Assembly: GCA_027596075.1 (NCBI GenBank) | Contig: JADGJC010000073.1 | Coordinates: 5,159-69,158 of the forward strand | Direction: 5' to 3' | Source of the DNA: Rhizophlyctis rosea | Taxonomy: Eukaryota > Chytridiomycota > Chytridiomycetes > Rhizophlyctidales > Rhizophlyctidaceae | DNA: 64,000 nt | In this document: positions 1-13,065 of the stretch, one piece after another | Layout of the letters: every line of letters begins with the position of its first letter | Position numbering within the stretch: position 1 is the stretch's first letter | Notes under the pieces: generated by a model | The model's database searches: none | What the model saw: only the letters and a program-made list of their open reading frames with translations | What the model was told of the DNA's origin: nothing | Position numbers and translations under genes: made by a program

Positions 1-46
1 AGAACCCCAACACCCACCGCCCACCACCCACCCTCCCCCCCCAACA

Positions 47-3000
47 TCACCCCCTAATAACATCCTCCGCCGCAGCCTTCTTAACAATCGGCAAATTCTT
101 AACCCCCTCAATCAACACATCCTTACTCCACTTCAACGTCCTAGTCCCCTTCGTCCCCGCCAACCTCTTCGTATCCCCCTCCCCACCTTCCGGATCCCCA
201 CTCCCACTAACAAGCCCCGCACTCCCATCCTTCTTGATATTCTTCCGATCCTTACTCTTACTCTTGCTCTTCACCGCAGCATTCGCATTCGCCGCCCCCG
301 GATCCGTCCCCGTAAGTGTAAACAACCGCTTCCCAATCCCGTGCATGTGTTTTATTTCGGCTTCGTGTGCCCCGATGGCGGATTTCATGGGGTCGTCTGT
401 TGCGGAGCGGGAGTCGCCGTCTTCACCGCTGCCACTTTCGGCTTGGGAATACTTGTTTTTGTTGTCGTCTTCGGCGAAACTAGCTATCTCCATTTCTTCT
501 CCTTCGAGGGATTGGGAGATCCACCGTAACCCGGGCCGGAACGTAGCGACGAAACGTAAGGTGGGCTTCTCCTCGTTCTCGTGGATGCTAATGGTTTCCG
601 CGTCCCCTTCTTCAGAAAGAACCGAGTAGTCATCCGACTCGTCGCTGTCGCTCTCGTCCGAAACGCTACCCTCGCTGTTGCTCGCCTCAGACCCCCTCCG
701 GAACGGGTTTCGCGACCGTTTCTTATCACTAGGTGGAGCCGCCTCCGGCATGTCATCCAACTTCTTATCATCAACCGCCTCCACCTCCCCATCCGCACCC
801 CGCGTAGCCGTCTCATTCTTAGCCTCCTCGCCCTTGACACCCGCATCCACCGTCGGATCCACATCCCCAGGTTTGGTCAACTCAGTAGTGTGCCCACCAT
901 CTAACGGGTCCGGGTTGGACTTGTCCCTCCTAACCCATCGCTTCAACTCCAAAACAACCTCCTTGGACTCGTTGTCGACAAGGTCTTGTAAGAACATCCG
1001 CCCAACGGCTAGCGTCCCATCCGCCAAGCCCAGCATGCCGCGACGACGGACTTCGATGCGGAAGGCGGTTTGGTATCGGTGCGAGACGCGGATCTTGATG
1101 GGATTTTCTTCGGACCAGTCGGGGTCATTGGTGCCTTTGGGAGATGTTTTGGTGGTTTTCTTGGTGGGGTCGGTGACGGGGGATCGGATGCGGATGTAGA
1201 CGTTGGGGAGTTTGTTCTCGTCTGCAAGGGTTGTTGTATGAGTGATCTCGATCAACAAAATAACCCAGAAGCACATCAGATTGAAACTTACTTTTGACGA
1301 TACGAGCCAAGTTGTTGACCTTCAAATCCCTAATCTCCAACTCACCAACATCTACAAGAAACGCAAATGTCAATCGTCAAGGTTCCGCAACCTCAAACAT
1401 ACTAACACCCCAAACCACCAACTCACCAAAACCCTTCAAATGCTCCGGCTCCTGCATCTTAACAGGCTGGAACATAAACGTAGTCCTCATCTTCCCAAAC
1501 CCAATCCCACCCGTCAACGGGTTCCAAGCACTATACATCATATCGTCATCCTTCTCCAAAATCTCGCCGAGCTTCAATACCAAAATGCCGATAACGGGGT
1601 CATGCTCGTGCAGCCGGGCGTCCTTGACGACAATACGGACACGCGCGGTGCGCCAGTCGCGGATGAAGATTTCGGTGGAGGCGTTCCAGACGGGGGAGGG
1701 GTTGGTGTGTTTGGTGCGGGTGGAGAATTTCTTGATGTCGTTTATGTATACCTGTGTGTCCATAGTTTAGTCATGTTGAACTGGAGTCGAATTCGTATTG
1801 ATAAATGTGACAGTACTCACATGAACGTACGGAGAAACATAAAGCCCCTCACGATCCTTCGGACGAAGAATAAGATCGGCACATTCGTGAATCCACATCT
1901 GCAAAATGCCGCTATCTGCATGTCGTTGCCAAGCTTCATCAGTACATTGCTCAGGCGATAGTATAGAAGGATGTATCAGAGAATACTCACGGAAAGTGGC
2001 AGACTCCTCCTTCCGATCCTCCTTGCCCAACTTCGGGAAAAACCCAATCTGCACATTCATCTTCCCACGCTTGACACTCTGCGATTTGTCGTCCTCGCTG
2101 TCTTTCTTCCCGACCAACGTCTTCCATCTATGAACAAAGGTAAAGAGTTGAGCCAACAATTTTGATAGACTGCCCACCGCATCAGCAGCAGCAGCAGCAC
2201 CAGCAGCAACTGCACATCCCAAATCTGCAATCCACCAACCCTCCAAAAACACCTACCCATCAAACAAAACCCCATCCTGATCAACCAAATCCTCAATCTT
2301 AAACGCAAACCTCCCCAACTCATCATCCGGCCTCATCTTATCATGATCCCAAACTTTCGCAATTATAGGTACACCCCTCTTGACATCATCCTCCGTAATC
2401 AGGATATAATGCGTCTCGTTCCACACGGGGTTTCGATCGCCCGGCAAAATACGAGTCCGGCAAAGAAGTTGCCGCGAGTTGCCGAAGGAGATGGAGGCGT
2501 AAGGGTCGGAGCCGCCGCCGAGGTCTGCGGAGCGGATGTTGGTTGCTTGGCGGAAGGTTACTTTTAGGATGCCGAGGGCGTTGATTACTGACAGGGGAAT
2601 GTATGTTCAATATTCGAATCTTAGAACAGGGCGTGGTGCAATGCTGTTGAAATACTCACGAGTGTTGTCCAAGATCCGGTCCAGTTCGACTGCCATGACT
2701 TTCGGGGCGACTAGCAAGTCGTGGACGACCTTTTCGATGGTGCTCATAATGAATTGAGAGAGAAGCGGAAGCTAGATAGTCGCTGTCAGCACGGTTTGTT
2801 ATTACGCAAGTATGGGGGGATTAACTCACGTTCATGATATTTCCAGCCTTCAAGGGCTTAACCGAGAACTGGAATTTGGGATCATCCAACAAGGTAAACT
2901 TGACGGTCTTGACGAACGGCGCCACGGACGCGAGCTGGAAGTGGAGTCGCATCTGTGGATTGCAAGACCGATTGCCTTCAATACGCATTCGTCATCATAT

Positions 3001-4999
3001 GTCTTTGGCGTAGATCAACCCACCCTAGCACTAAACTCCGCAACTTCAGCCAAAATCGGCACACTAATGCTTCCCAACTTCGCATGTCCCAAAGAAATGA
3101 CAAGCATCAAGTGCGTGTTCAAGCGGCTCTTTTGCGCCAACTCGGAGGGTGTAGGTTTCATAGCGAGCGCGACATCCATTAGCTGCAGAGATGTCATGAT
3201 CAATTATGGATTTACTTCACGAAGTTGATGATGGAAGGACTTACGATGCCGTCTTCCCCACTAGCCGCAGGGTAAACCTGCATGCTCGTTACGGCAGGTG
3301 CGTGCGGGCCCAACTCGAAGTCGGCAATGTGGATGCGAGTCTGTTCAAGTGCCAGTCAGATAGAAGTCTCCAACGCGCGAAGTAATCTCAAAACACATAC
3401 AATGAACGACGGAGCTTGCGCCACAAACTGATCTTCCAATTGATCAATTACGGTCGCGAACAACGATGGATCGATAATGGGCCAAAGCTGGTTAATGAAG
3501 AAGTTGATCCATTCAGCGGTTTCCGCCTTATTCCCGAGCTGTTGCATGATGATTTCGATGAGTCAAAGCACAAAGTCATCCATTGAAAAGTCAAATATGC
3601 CGGTACGCACGTTCAAAATAGCCTCATTCCTCTTGCTCTCGTACTGGACAGCTTTCGACATGGTGCCACGTAAATCGGTGATGTACAGGACAAGAGAGAC
3701 GCCAAGAATGAGAACCCAAAGCCAGGACCACTTCCAGTGCCCAATCACCCATCCAACAAATGCCGCGCCGACCATCAGGGCAACGGATATGATCCTGTCC
3801 GATTTGATGTCAAGTTTTGTTTATTCAGAAATGAAGTTCTTGGAAACGAGTAACTTACGGGTTAACTGTCATCAAAAACTCAGCAGCCTTCGGCAAAGCC
3901 CTCTTCAAATCCGTAGCAATCCCATCATCTCTTTCTTCCGGCTCATAAGTCGCAATGAGGTGCTTCGCCTGTTGAGAAAGCTCGTCCACCTTTTCCTTGA
4001 GCGGCGCCATACGGTCATTGATTTGTGGTGCTGCGGCGGCGACTTTGGCTTTGATGGGTTCTGCAGCAGATTGGGCAGTTGTGCTGATCTTCGCTGCAAT
4101 GGGTTCGGCGGCGGTAGCGAGCTTGCTCTGTATTTTGGCGGCGGTCGTTTGTGGTGGCTGTGGTTGCGGTGTGGGTTGAGGTCCGATGGCTTTTTGGGTG
4201 GGTTCTGGGCCGGATGCGGGTGTGTGGGAAGCTTGTTGAACTCCGGCTACCGCAGCGGTGGGAGAATCGCGTGATGCGCTGTCGATGGGATTGGTTGCCT
4301 CTTCCAGGGCAGGCGTTGGGATTGGAGGGACAGGAGCTTTGGCGGCTTCAGTTGGGGAAGGCTCAACGTCCGGCCGGGTGTAACCGAGCTCAGAGTGTAG
4401 TGGTGCTGTGGAATCGGCTTTGAGACCTTCCATACTGGGAATTGTGCGCACGCCGGAAAGGTTGGCGCCGTCGATAGGATCAATTGGAATTTGAGGATCC
4501 ACCCCCGCGTTTAGCATGTCCGTGGTTGGATAAGGATCTGATTGGAGACGTTGAACATTAACACTTATTGAATTCAATCGGAATAAGATAGCCAATAAAA
4601 TTTCGGTCGGCCCCTCTCCCTTCCCTCCGTCTTTCCCCCCTCCACCGTCACCCCGCCTCCATATCATCATTCTATCTCGAGTCGATGCTGAAGATCTCAG
4701 GTATACAATGCAAATTCGCACGCACTCCACCAGCACAACTTGCATGCATACTCACCAACAACACCAGTAGCAGCAGGGTCCACAACCGAAGGAGGGACGA
4801 CACCATTTCTCGCTTGATCAATCATTTTCCTCAACACGGGGGGCATCTCAGTCGTATCACCGGTTGTCAAAGTAGCAAACGTATCCGTCGAGTCGCCCAT
4901 TTTTCCTCGAAGCTTATCAGTCGAATAATCGTCTGGCTGGGTTTCGGGTGGAATTCCGGGTTTAACGTCCATGTCAAGCTTTTGCCAATTCGGGTTCAT
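47..4999 (-). CDS. Tricalbin/extended-synaptotagmin-like SMP and C2 domain protein
   Basis: Probable ER-membrane tether that transfers lipids at membrane contact sites. I read 14 exons: 4999-4756, 4537-3859, 3794-3611, 3538-3401, 3340-3245, 3182-3024, 2952-2830, 2771-2660, 2587-2257, 2127-1991, 1915-1821, 1751-1403, 1351-1292 and 1221-47. All splice phases agree and the product is about 1293 residues. Order: a disordered Pro/Ala-rich N-terminus (1-305); a hydrophobic hairpin (about 310-350, rich in Trp/Val/Leu); an SMP domain (about 370-578, starting ETAEWINFFINQLW); a C2 domain (about 585-690, with DPYASISFG and DRNPVWNE, Asp-rich Ca-loop type); a second C2 (about 736-850); a third, weaker C2 (about 885-1000); then an acidic/basic low-complexity tail. 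Membrane hairpin, SMP, then C2s is the tricalbin/E-Syt layout. Fungal Mug190-type proteins are the likeliest subgroup, which is inference. The start is the first Met of the open first exon. Confidence 0.9.
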
Positions 5000-5921
5000 T
5001 TAACAGTTCGTCAAGTCCGACGCTTCGAAATTAGTTACAATAGGATGAAGAAATAGCGACGTCAAGAGTTGAAATGATATGAAGTCGGAGTGATGTGAAT
5101 GGGATGAGGAAGCGCGGACAGGGTGCAGTGTTCTTTCTGATCGAAAAAAGCACATTAGCACCATTTTGCTTTGCTCAAATATCATTCCCATGATGAACGT
5201 ATGCCCCCATACCTTGCCTACTAGAGGATCCTCCAATTAATGATGGTTCAAGCTATTAAGCAGATCCAATATAGGCAAGAGAGTTAAAAACGGGGTTCAA
5301 GATTGTGGGATGTGATGGGTGTGAAACAGTTTTGAGGTAGGGGGGGAAACCGATGAAAAGGGTCCAAAGTGAGTCCAGGACAGTCATGACGCAAAGGGTC
5401 ACGTCAACGTCATCGGGTGTGTGTTGTATGCTGAGGCGCAGTTGACGCGTATTCCTTGCTTACTGTCATGTGAAGCTTATTTATGAGTCAGTTGCTCCTT
5501 GTTACGCAGTGTTGGAGGCACGGGTGGCACGGTTCAGCGCTGCAGTGCTGCGGTGCTGCCAACTCCGGTGGAATCCCGAGTGTGAGAGCTGCAGAATTTG
5601 AAGACACATCATCGCAATATGCAACTGATGAGCTTGAGAATCAAAGATCCTCTCCACTAAGGCGTGAAGTACCGAAGGGAATTTGAATGCGTCTGATGTA
5701 ATAACGTACTCTGTACAAAAGGTGACTGCGGGCATTATACGTAAGCAAGGTCGACCGTTACAACGGTGATCACTATGATCGCCTGGTAGTTCACAACACA
5801 TCCCATCCAATCCCTTGGATCGACCTTTCATGCACTTGATATAAACTCAAGTTCAAGTGCCTGAACACCTTGGCTTGTGCTCAAATTTTACGTTCCGCAT
5901 CATTTGCACAGCCTTCTCACC
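5000..5921. other. Intergenic, divergent promoter region
   Basis: This is the shared upstream region of the leftward SMP/C2 gene and the rightward gene starting at 5922. A TATA-like tgatataaac at about 5837-5846 lies about 80 bases before the ATG at 5922. No coding signal is seen. Confidence 0.5.
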
Positions 5922-7734
5922 ATGCGGAAATCACCATCAGTAACTGACTTGCGAGCGGTCTTCGAGGCCGGACCCAAACCGCCAACACCAAGACGGACAA
6001 GCAGCATATCTAAAGACCGCAATGAGCTGCCAGAAGCGCTTCTCAAGATCTTAATGAAGGACGGCGATGCAGGACTTGAGGGAGGGGCAATGTCGGCCGA
6101 AGGGGATGGGACTGCACATGTCGCAATCACTCGGCCAGTACTGGATGCCGGATTGGTAGCAGCAAGTCGCAGAGAGGCGCCGGTACGGAGTGGCGGTGTT
6201 GGAACGTGGGGTAGAGCGCGGGGAAATGGGACAAAGTGCGGAAGGACGGAGGATCAAATTCTCGTTGCCAACAACCCTGAATCTGAAATAAGGGCAGGGT
6301 TGTCAACCGTTGGATCAGAAGCTTCCGCATCCTTAGAAAGTACAGAAAATGTGGACATCAGTGGAAGTGACGGATGGGCTCGCTTTGGCGTGAAGCGACG
6401 CAATTCCACTTACGGACGTGGACACAACACCGCACATTGCAGTGCAGCTCCTCCGCCGGCATCTTCTCCCATACCCGCAGCAGCAGAACAGTGTACGGCA
6501 ATCATAGAGAAAACCACCTCCACGTCATCTCCCTTGCCAACATCCCATAACAAACTTCCTGAATCCACATTCCCCACATCTTCGTCCACTGAGCCAACAT
6601 CCTCCGTCCCGCCCAGCACTCAAAACGTCTCCCCATACCGCACCAGACACATTCGTATCCTAGACACATGTCGCATGAAGGCGCAACAGTTTGTCTACGG
6701 TCCGACATCCATATCGGCAGCAGAGACTGGAATTCAGTCGCCCGAACCGAATCCTCATGTACCGGACGACATGACTACCGGTGAGCCGGTGCTTGAAGAT
6801 GACGACGTGAGAGCCGGAAATGTACGGAGCATGTGTGCAGTGTGGGAGGGAACTGTTGCTAAGGATATAGCAAAGGCTTGGGCGGACGCACTTCTACAGG
6901 AAGAGGGTGCAAACATAGAAGAGACGGACAGGATTCCTTCATCGAACACTCATTCTGACCCCATCCATCCTCCAACCACCTTACAAAACTCATCTGGCAA
7001 ACCCGACTTACCGACACCATCGAACGCCTCACCAGAACAACCCTCCTCGCCATCACTCACTCCGGAAATAGATACAAGCGCCAACCACCAGCCCCTCGAA
7101 TCCGACAACTCCCACCCCGTATCAATAAAATCCTCCCCCTCCAACCCAGACCTCGCCATCCCCGCATCCCCATCCTCGCAGCACTCCCCCGTCCCCATTC
7201 GCAAACCCAAACAACCACAACAACCCCGCACATCCTCACACTCTCACCGCAACGGTTGCGAAATGATAGGTAAGGACCCCGTATCACACTGCAGCCATGC
7301 ATTCAAGTACCTAACCTCCATACTCACTGCCCCAGTATGCAACATCCGCCTCCTAAACCTCCCACAAACTTCACACTCCGTCCACGAAATAGCCCTCCAC
7401 TGCGCAACGTGTGATTCTTCGTTTGTACTTACTGCTGCGCATGAGTGTGGGGAGGATGATGGTGCAGTTGGGGGTCGTATTACAGGTGTCGAGGAATGTG
7501 GTGTTGTGGAGAATGAATGGGGAGGGAAGGGAAGAGCGAACGGGGGGGAGAAGGAGAGGGGGTATGGAAGGGGTGGGGAGTTGGTTGGAGGTAAGTATCG
7601 TAGATTTGGTGGGAGCCATGGGTGCGCAATGAGCGAAGGACTAACTGAAAAATTCTGAAATGACTACAGAGACACCAGCCGCTTCACGTCTCTCCTCCCA
7701 TCATGGTATGAACGCCATCAATATTGTCATGTGA
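5922..7734 (+). CDS. Ser/Pro-rich protein of unknown function with a Cys/His-rich C-terminal region
   Basis: I do not recognise the family. I read two exons, 5922-7590 and 7670-7734, with donor gtaagt, branch-like actaac near 7640 and acceptor ctacag; the phases agree and give about 577 residues. Without splicing the frame closes 68 bases into the intron. The ATG at 5922 has a CACC context. The N-terminus has a compact stretch (SVTDLRAVFEAGPKPPTP), the middle is low-complexity Ser/Thr/Pro, and about 300-345 has a helical segment (VWEGTVAKDIAKAWADALL). Residues about 450-520 carry spaced Cys/His residues (HCSHAF, PVCN, LHCATC, AHECG) that could bind zinc, which is inference. A decayed copy of the last third, intron included, lies at about 8.9-9.37 kb, which supports the exon structure. 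Confidence 0.7.
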
Positions 7735-8899
7735 AACGAAAAAGTTCACTCAATGGAACGGAATATCGAAGGCGGGAGTAGATGCATGAATCTAGGGGTA
7801 GACCAAAACCATACCGTTGTTGTTAGATGTTGATGTTGCAATAGTACACAATGTGCTTTTGGGTGAAGATTCTGGCCTGTCTATTCCATGAGTGGTTTGC
7901 AAGTTTGACAAAGTTGACTTCTGTGATAGCGAATCTGGAGGGAGGGCTGAGGAAACTCGTGCTTTGCCGTGCATCCGAGGTAACGGGCCACTTTTGTTTT
8001 TGCCGCGTCTGATCGCGTTTCGGTTGGGCGATCAAAAATGGAAAAAATGGGAATTCAACGTCCTTCCCATATGGGCTATCTGCATTTGCTTGTTGAGAGG
8101 CTCACCACCACATATGCAATGCTCGTCTTATTTGATACGCTCGTAAGCAAGTCGAGCAGTATGCTTTCCTCTTGCATTATGTGTATTGCGGGACCCCATA
8201 CTGTGCATATCTCCGGCATACAAAAAAGTAGAAGACGGGCCATGTAAAAGTATGTATAATAGTCGATGAGGGTGTTTCATATTCCTTTCGAGGTGACGTG
8301 TGCTTCTTCTGGACGTGTAGCGGTGAATAGTTACTATCCCCATTGAAGTATAAGTGATTCACGACCAGCCAGAGAAAAGCTGTACAGGAGTCATCGGGAA
8401 GTACAAAAAAGGAGGAGCAAGAAAGACTGTAATGGGATGGAGCGTGGACAAAGTTGAATTATCGTGACAGATGCAGACACGCGGATGATCTTTCATCTAC
8501 CTATCCACATAGTATCATGAAGTCATCCCATTGTTGCAGACCTTGCGAAGGCTTCATCCCGCAACCGTCAGTCATAAATAAGATTACTACATCCCTTTCA
8601 AAGTTTAAAGATCTGAAATCAACGCTGTTTTGCGTAGTTCCGCATATGCCAAAAGAAAACACTGAAGGCGATTGCAGCTCCTTGGTGAGAATCTTCATGG
8701 ATTACGCCCCCTGAGATGATAATCGCGGTTGAAGTCTTGAATCTGAGTTGCACCATTACCCAACATCTTTCGTGGTTTCCATTACGTATATGACGATTAA
8801 TCGGCACGACGAGGATTTGATCTTGTTTGTGTTGGGATCAGAAACAGGACCTGTCTGGAACAAAGGTAGCCCTCCGTGCTCGGTCCATTAGGGCATCCC
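7735..8899. other. Gene-free stretch
   Basis: No coding frame stands out on either strand, and no RNA gene is recognised. Confidence 0.4.
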
Positions 8900-9372
8900 A
8901 TCCGCTTTTTTTCTTTTTGCCCTTAAACAAGCGAAATAGTTCCTTCATTTTCACTCTGGTGACTGATACTTTATGCCCTTCAACAAAAAACAAGTCCTCA
9001 CTGGTACAAGTTGCAAACATCTGAGTTATGATCAAAATCGGACGTGTGCACCATGAATGCTCGACGCGGGGTTGAGGGTGCGTTTGGTGGAATTGTATTA
9101 TGGGGGTGGAGGGGTGTGGTGTTGTGAAGGATGAGCGTGGAGGGAAGGGACGGGCGAAGTGGAGAGAGAAAATGAGGGAATATTGCAGGGATGGGGGCTT
9201 GGTAGGAGGTAACAAAGTGGGCTTGAATGGGGAAACCATATGCGGTACGATGTCTCGGTAGTAAGATGTACTCACAAACATCACTCTGAGACTATAGATA
9301 CACCTACGGCAACTTCGCGTTCATCCTCCTAACTTAGCGTGAACACTATCGACATTGTCATGTGAGATGGAA
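8900..9372 (+). pseudogene. Decayed copy of the 3' part of the gene at 5922-7734
   Basis: The stretch aligns by eye with 7385-7745. Shared landmarks are gaaatag (8934 against 7387), the gtggtgttgtg block (9116 against 7499), the ggtaggaggtaa donor region (9201), the acceptor tatagATACACC (about 9296), and the end block acattgtcatgtga (about 9354). The frame is broken: the homologue of the last exon contains TAG and shifts. The intron position is kept, so this is a DNA-level duplication and not a processed copy. Identity falls toward the left end, so that boundary is approximate. Confidence 0.7.
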
Positions 9373-9939
9373 AGGTACACGAAATGCTAATATCAAAGTT
9401 ATCAGAAGCTGCATAGATGGACACCTTGGGGTAGTTGATGACTGTAGTCATCAGACCTTCATTTTGTTGATAGTAAACTTTACGCTTTTGGTTGAAGACT
9501 TGGAACGTCAGTGTTGGAAGACGTTCTTCAGAGCGTTTGCAAACGTGATCCTTGAATCTAGACGATCTGGGGCATGAGGCTGGATGTTGTGAACATGCCG
9601 GCATGTACCATGGCCAATGAAACGGGTCATTTCTTTTGAGTTGACTTGATATTCAGGAATGGGATTGGATACACCATCGACCACGATGAAACTCTGGGGT
9701 GATGTGCGATTACTAGTCGCACAAGCAAGCAACGGGACACTTGCAGTAAATGGCAAGGTTGGAGACAAAACAAAAAGTGATTTGCTACAAGTTAGGCCAT
9801 AAGTAGGCGTGTAGATGCACATTCGCCTTGCCCAGAAAGATCAAAACCATGTCCTGACACCTGTTAGGCTGCGCACTTTACGCGCCCTGCTCGCTTTATA
9901 CCCAAAATTGGGTCGTTTTGATCCTACCTGAATGACGCT

Positions 9940-10110
9940 AGCGCAGTCAACAATGTTAGAAGATTGACGATGTGCCGAACATGTCGCATACGTCTCTGCA
10001 TGGGTGGTATGAATTCCCTTTTTGACATGAATGGAAGTTGTAACGTAGAAAAAGCGACGAAGGCGGTCGAAGCCCCGATGAGAATTCCATCGATTCCATC
10101 CTAGAGATGG
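9940..10110. repeat. Diverged repeat, copy 1
   Basis: This stretch resembles 10880-11060. The best blocks are ggcggtcgaag(c/a)(c/t)ccgatg with following ttccat.gatcc, and atgtg(c/g)cgaacat. The copies are direct and old. No open frame is shared. Confidence 0.45.
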
Positions 10111-10879
10111 TGCTCTTGATCGCTTCCCACAATTATACATTGGAAGCAACCGCCCTGTATTCTGTTTTTCGTAGGTGACATGACATTTAGGTGTTGTTTA
10201 GCGACAGATGTGCGGGGCCTGATGAGAATACGTCGGTGTTGGACTGCCCCGTCCTCGTGGAACCCGGTCCAATCAGCCATTTCTTCCACCTTTTTTTTTT
10301 CCATTCGCACCAAGGTTGTGAAAAGCTTCGCTCAGCGATTTGGGCATTCAGCATCTGCGGAAAATGGGGGCTCAAGAATGAACATCCCTCCATCCGCCCA
10401 TGCCTTTCACCCCTAGAATGTGATGTGCATAGCTGATAGCGAGTGATTACTGGTACTGACATTGCGTTGATCTCCCAAAAGTTGATGATCCGCTCTCATA
10501 CTGCCAGTGAGCGGGCCTTTCCGTTGGCAAAAGTACATGGATGTCTGGCACAGGTCAAGACATGAGCTCTTTTTCTGAGGTTTTGACCTAGGCATGGTGG
10601 GGAATGTACGGCAGATAGGTCTTGACTATGTTGATTGCGCGGCTGCTTTGTATTAATGAGCAACTGGCAAAGCTGTTGCACGTTTCAATCGATTCGGACA
10701 ACGAGCAAAAGAAAAGAAGTCCCGAAAGGCATAAACCAGCGATCAATGCCAAATAGCATTTTGGACTGAAATGAGACCCATGGTGACTTGCTGCACTGTT
10801 ATGGATTTGGCTTTTCTGTCACCCTCCGAACTCCAACCCATCGACAGTTGATTCGGTACACTGACCGTGCCCTCATCTC

Positions 10880-11060
10880 AAGTCAAAAGCTTCGAAGTCT
10901 TGTGATGGACTCGCAATGTGGCGAACATTGTAGCGTACTTCTACAATGTCTCGTTCCATTTCGTTTTCTGCAGTGGTTCGAAACTGTAAGAGCGCAAAAA
11001 GTAATAATGGCGGTCGAAACTCCGATGGAAACTCCATTGATCCGTTCGTGGATATGGCAA
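10880..11060. repeat. Diverged repeat, copy 2
   Basis: Partner of 9940-10110, in the same orientation and about 940 bases downstream. It carries the same ordered blocks. Nothing links either copy to a known element. Confidence 0.45.
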
Positions 11061-12980
11061 TTTTTGGGGGTGTCTTTCATTGACATGAAGCTGGACAGCT
11101 TTCGCAGAGCAGCTTTGTTGTTGGTGATTGATATGTAACTGTCAACTACTGACCACAAGCGAGAGCGGTATTGTCATGTGAGATCATAATGAGATCAGGC
11201 CTCCGCAGCTGACTGGGCTTGGTCTCCGTGCATGGGTATTTCTGCCGTTATTGTCAGTCATTGCAATGGAGAGCTTTGCGCCTATAGGTGAGCACGCTGG
11301 AGTATCAAATCAATATGTTGCATTGACAAGTCCGCAAACTTGACTGCGTGTTGAGGCGTCGGAGAGTGCGCGGTGAAGGCAAGCTTGGCAATGACCATTT
11401 GCCGGCTGGCGTGCCAATTTCATCGTCATTTCCTGTTGTTTCTTTTCGCATTTCGAGTCGCGATAGACAATGAAGACGATCATTCTTAGAATTCTCCACA
11501 CATACGGGATGGTTTATCATCGACTTGACATGCTCTAAATATTTGCGCGTTTGACTATGGGCCCGCCGTTGGTCACCACATGCTGCGTAACTGAAGACTG
11601 TTTTGCTTCGATTTCAGATGATACAGTACATGATTCGAAAGAAGAAGAAAAAATGTATGAAACGAAGTTCACGGAAACTTCCCAATCGAATGGGTTTGAA
11701 TGTTTCATTTTTTCAAGTCTGTCAGCCGTGCGATGGATGGACAAAGCGGATAATATTGTGCCCTCCTCCCTCCCCCACCCACCCCATCCCACCACCACCA
11801 CCACCACCAGAAGTGCAAACGTAGCGTGCATAAAACAAAAAGGGAATACAGGCAAAATTAGAAAAAGGAAGCACGACGAACTGTTTTGGTACGCAGAGCA
11901 CTACATAGTTGAGTGTTCGATGCATAGGTTGCATAAGTCGCGAAAGATATGATCAACGTACGCGCTTTTCAACCGCGCACTGAATACATGAAGCCACCAT
12001 GAGCTTTGTGTATTCACCGCTGTAGTGATTGACAAAATGTGGTAACTAATATATTCAATCATCTGATGATCCCTTTAGACTTGCAGGACTGACGATGATT
12101 TAGACATTGTGGTATGCTCGATGCTACGTGATGAGTGCCCCCACCTTTTTTGCTGTTGCTCAAGAAGTAATAGTAATGAGAACAAAAAGAAATGCCACAA
12201 TGCACCATGTATAACTGCCTTTGCTTGCATCTTGCAATGACATTTGGGGTTACTCGCCATCCATGCAATTTGAAACACTTAATGGAATAGTCACAATTAC
12301 CTATCACCAATCTGAGTGTCCCGGTCTATCAACGCCTACTACGGAAGACAGCGTTCGGTGTATAATAAGCACTCAGTCGTTGCTGCACACAACGCACGCA
12401 TGAATCTGACAGTAATCGCAGTGGAGCAAAAAGAGTCTTCTCTTATCTTTTGCTTGAATTTGACCTCTCTGTGATTCTGTTGAAGTGTGTTTGGCATTTG
12501 AAGATTGCATGTTTCGCAATAGCATGTCATACGGCCCCGTCCATCTCACAATCATGTTATTTGTTGAGGGCAATAGATAAGATCAATATCAACTCGTAGG
12601 CCTAAGTGGCAAATGATACAATCCGTCCGCCAAAAATAATAACAGCTTGCGATTTACCGGCTGGATAAGGTGTCCAGTGGCTTATAATGGCGCACCTTGA
12701 GGAAGGATGACCAGCTCTGCAGATGCTGTCTTGTGGGCCGCTCCTATGCTCAGATATGAGTGTATCACGCCATAATATCAATGTTTGAATCTTTCAGAAA
12801 GCTTGCTCCAGTTGCTCCAAGGGGTTTGCGGTATTCAGCTTTCGCTCGCTCTGACATCTGCCCGCAGAACTCCGTGTCTGATTATGTAATGCCAGCTCCG
12901 ACTCGGCGAGTTGCGGCTCCGAGGAGTTTCCGACCGTGACTGCGGCAACACGATGACACCAAAGCATTCAATTATCCAAA
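11061..12980. other. Gene-free stretch with a CCA microsatellite
   Basis: A pyrimidine-rich tract with a (CCA)n run lies at about 11765-11812. Nothing else is recognised apart from a short block resembling the end of the 5.9-kb gene (attgtcatgtgagat, about 11171). Confidence 0.4.
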
Positions 12981-12983
12981 AAC

Positions 12984-12990
12984 TATAAAA
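12984..12990 (+). promoter_or_regulatory. TATA box of the VOC gene
   Basis: A TATAAAA match lies about 75 bases before the ATG at 13066, a normal spacing for a fungal core promoter with a short leader. Confidence 0.5.
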
Positions 12991-13065
12991 ACTGGTGCAT
13001 TTGTTCTCTTACCTCACATCCATCGAGCTTTGTTTACACCTCCCCAATACCACAACAAAACAATC

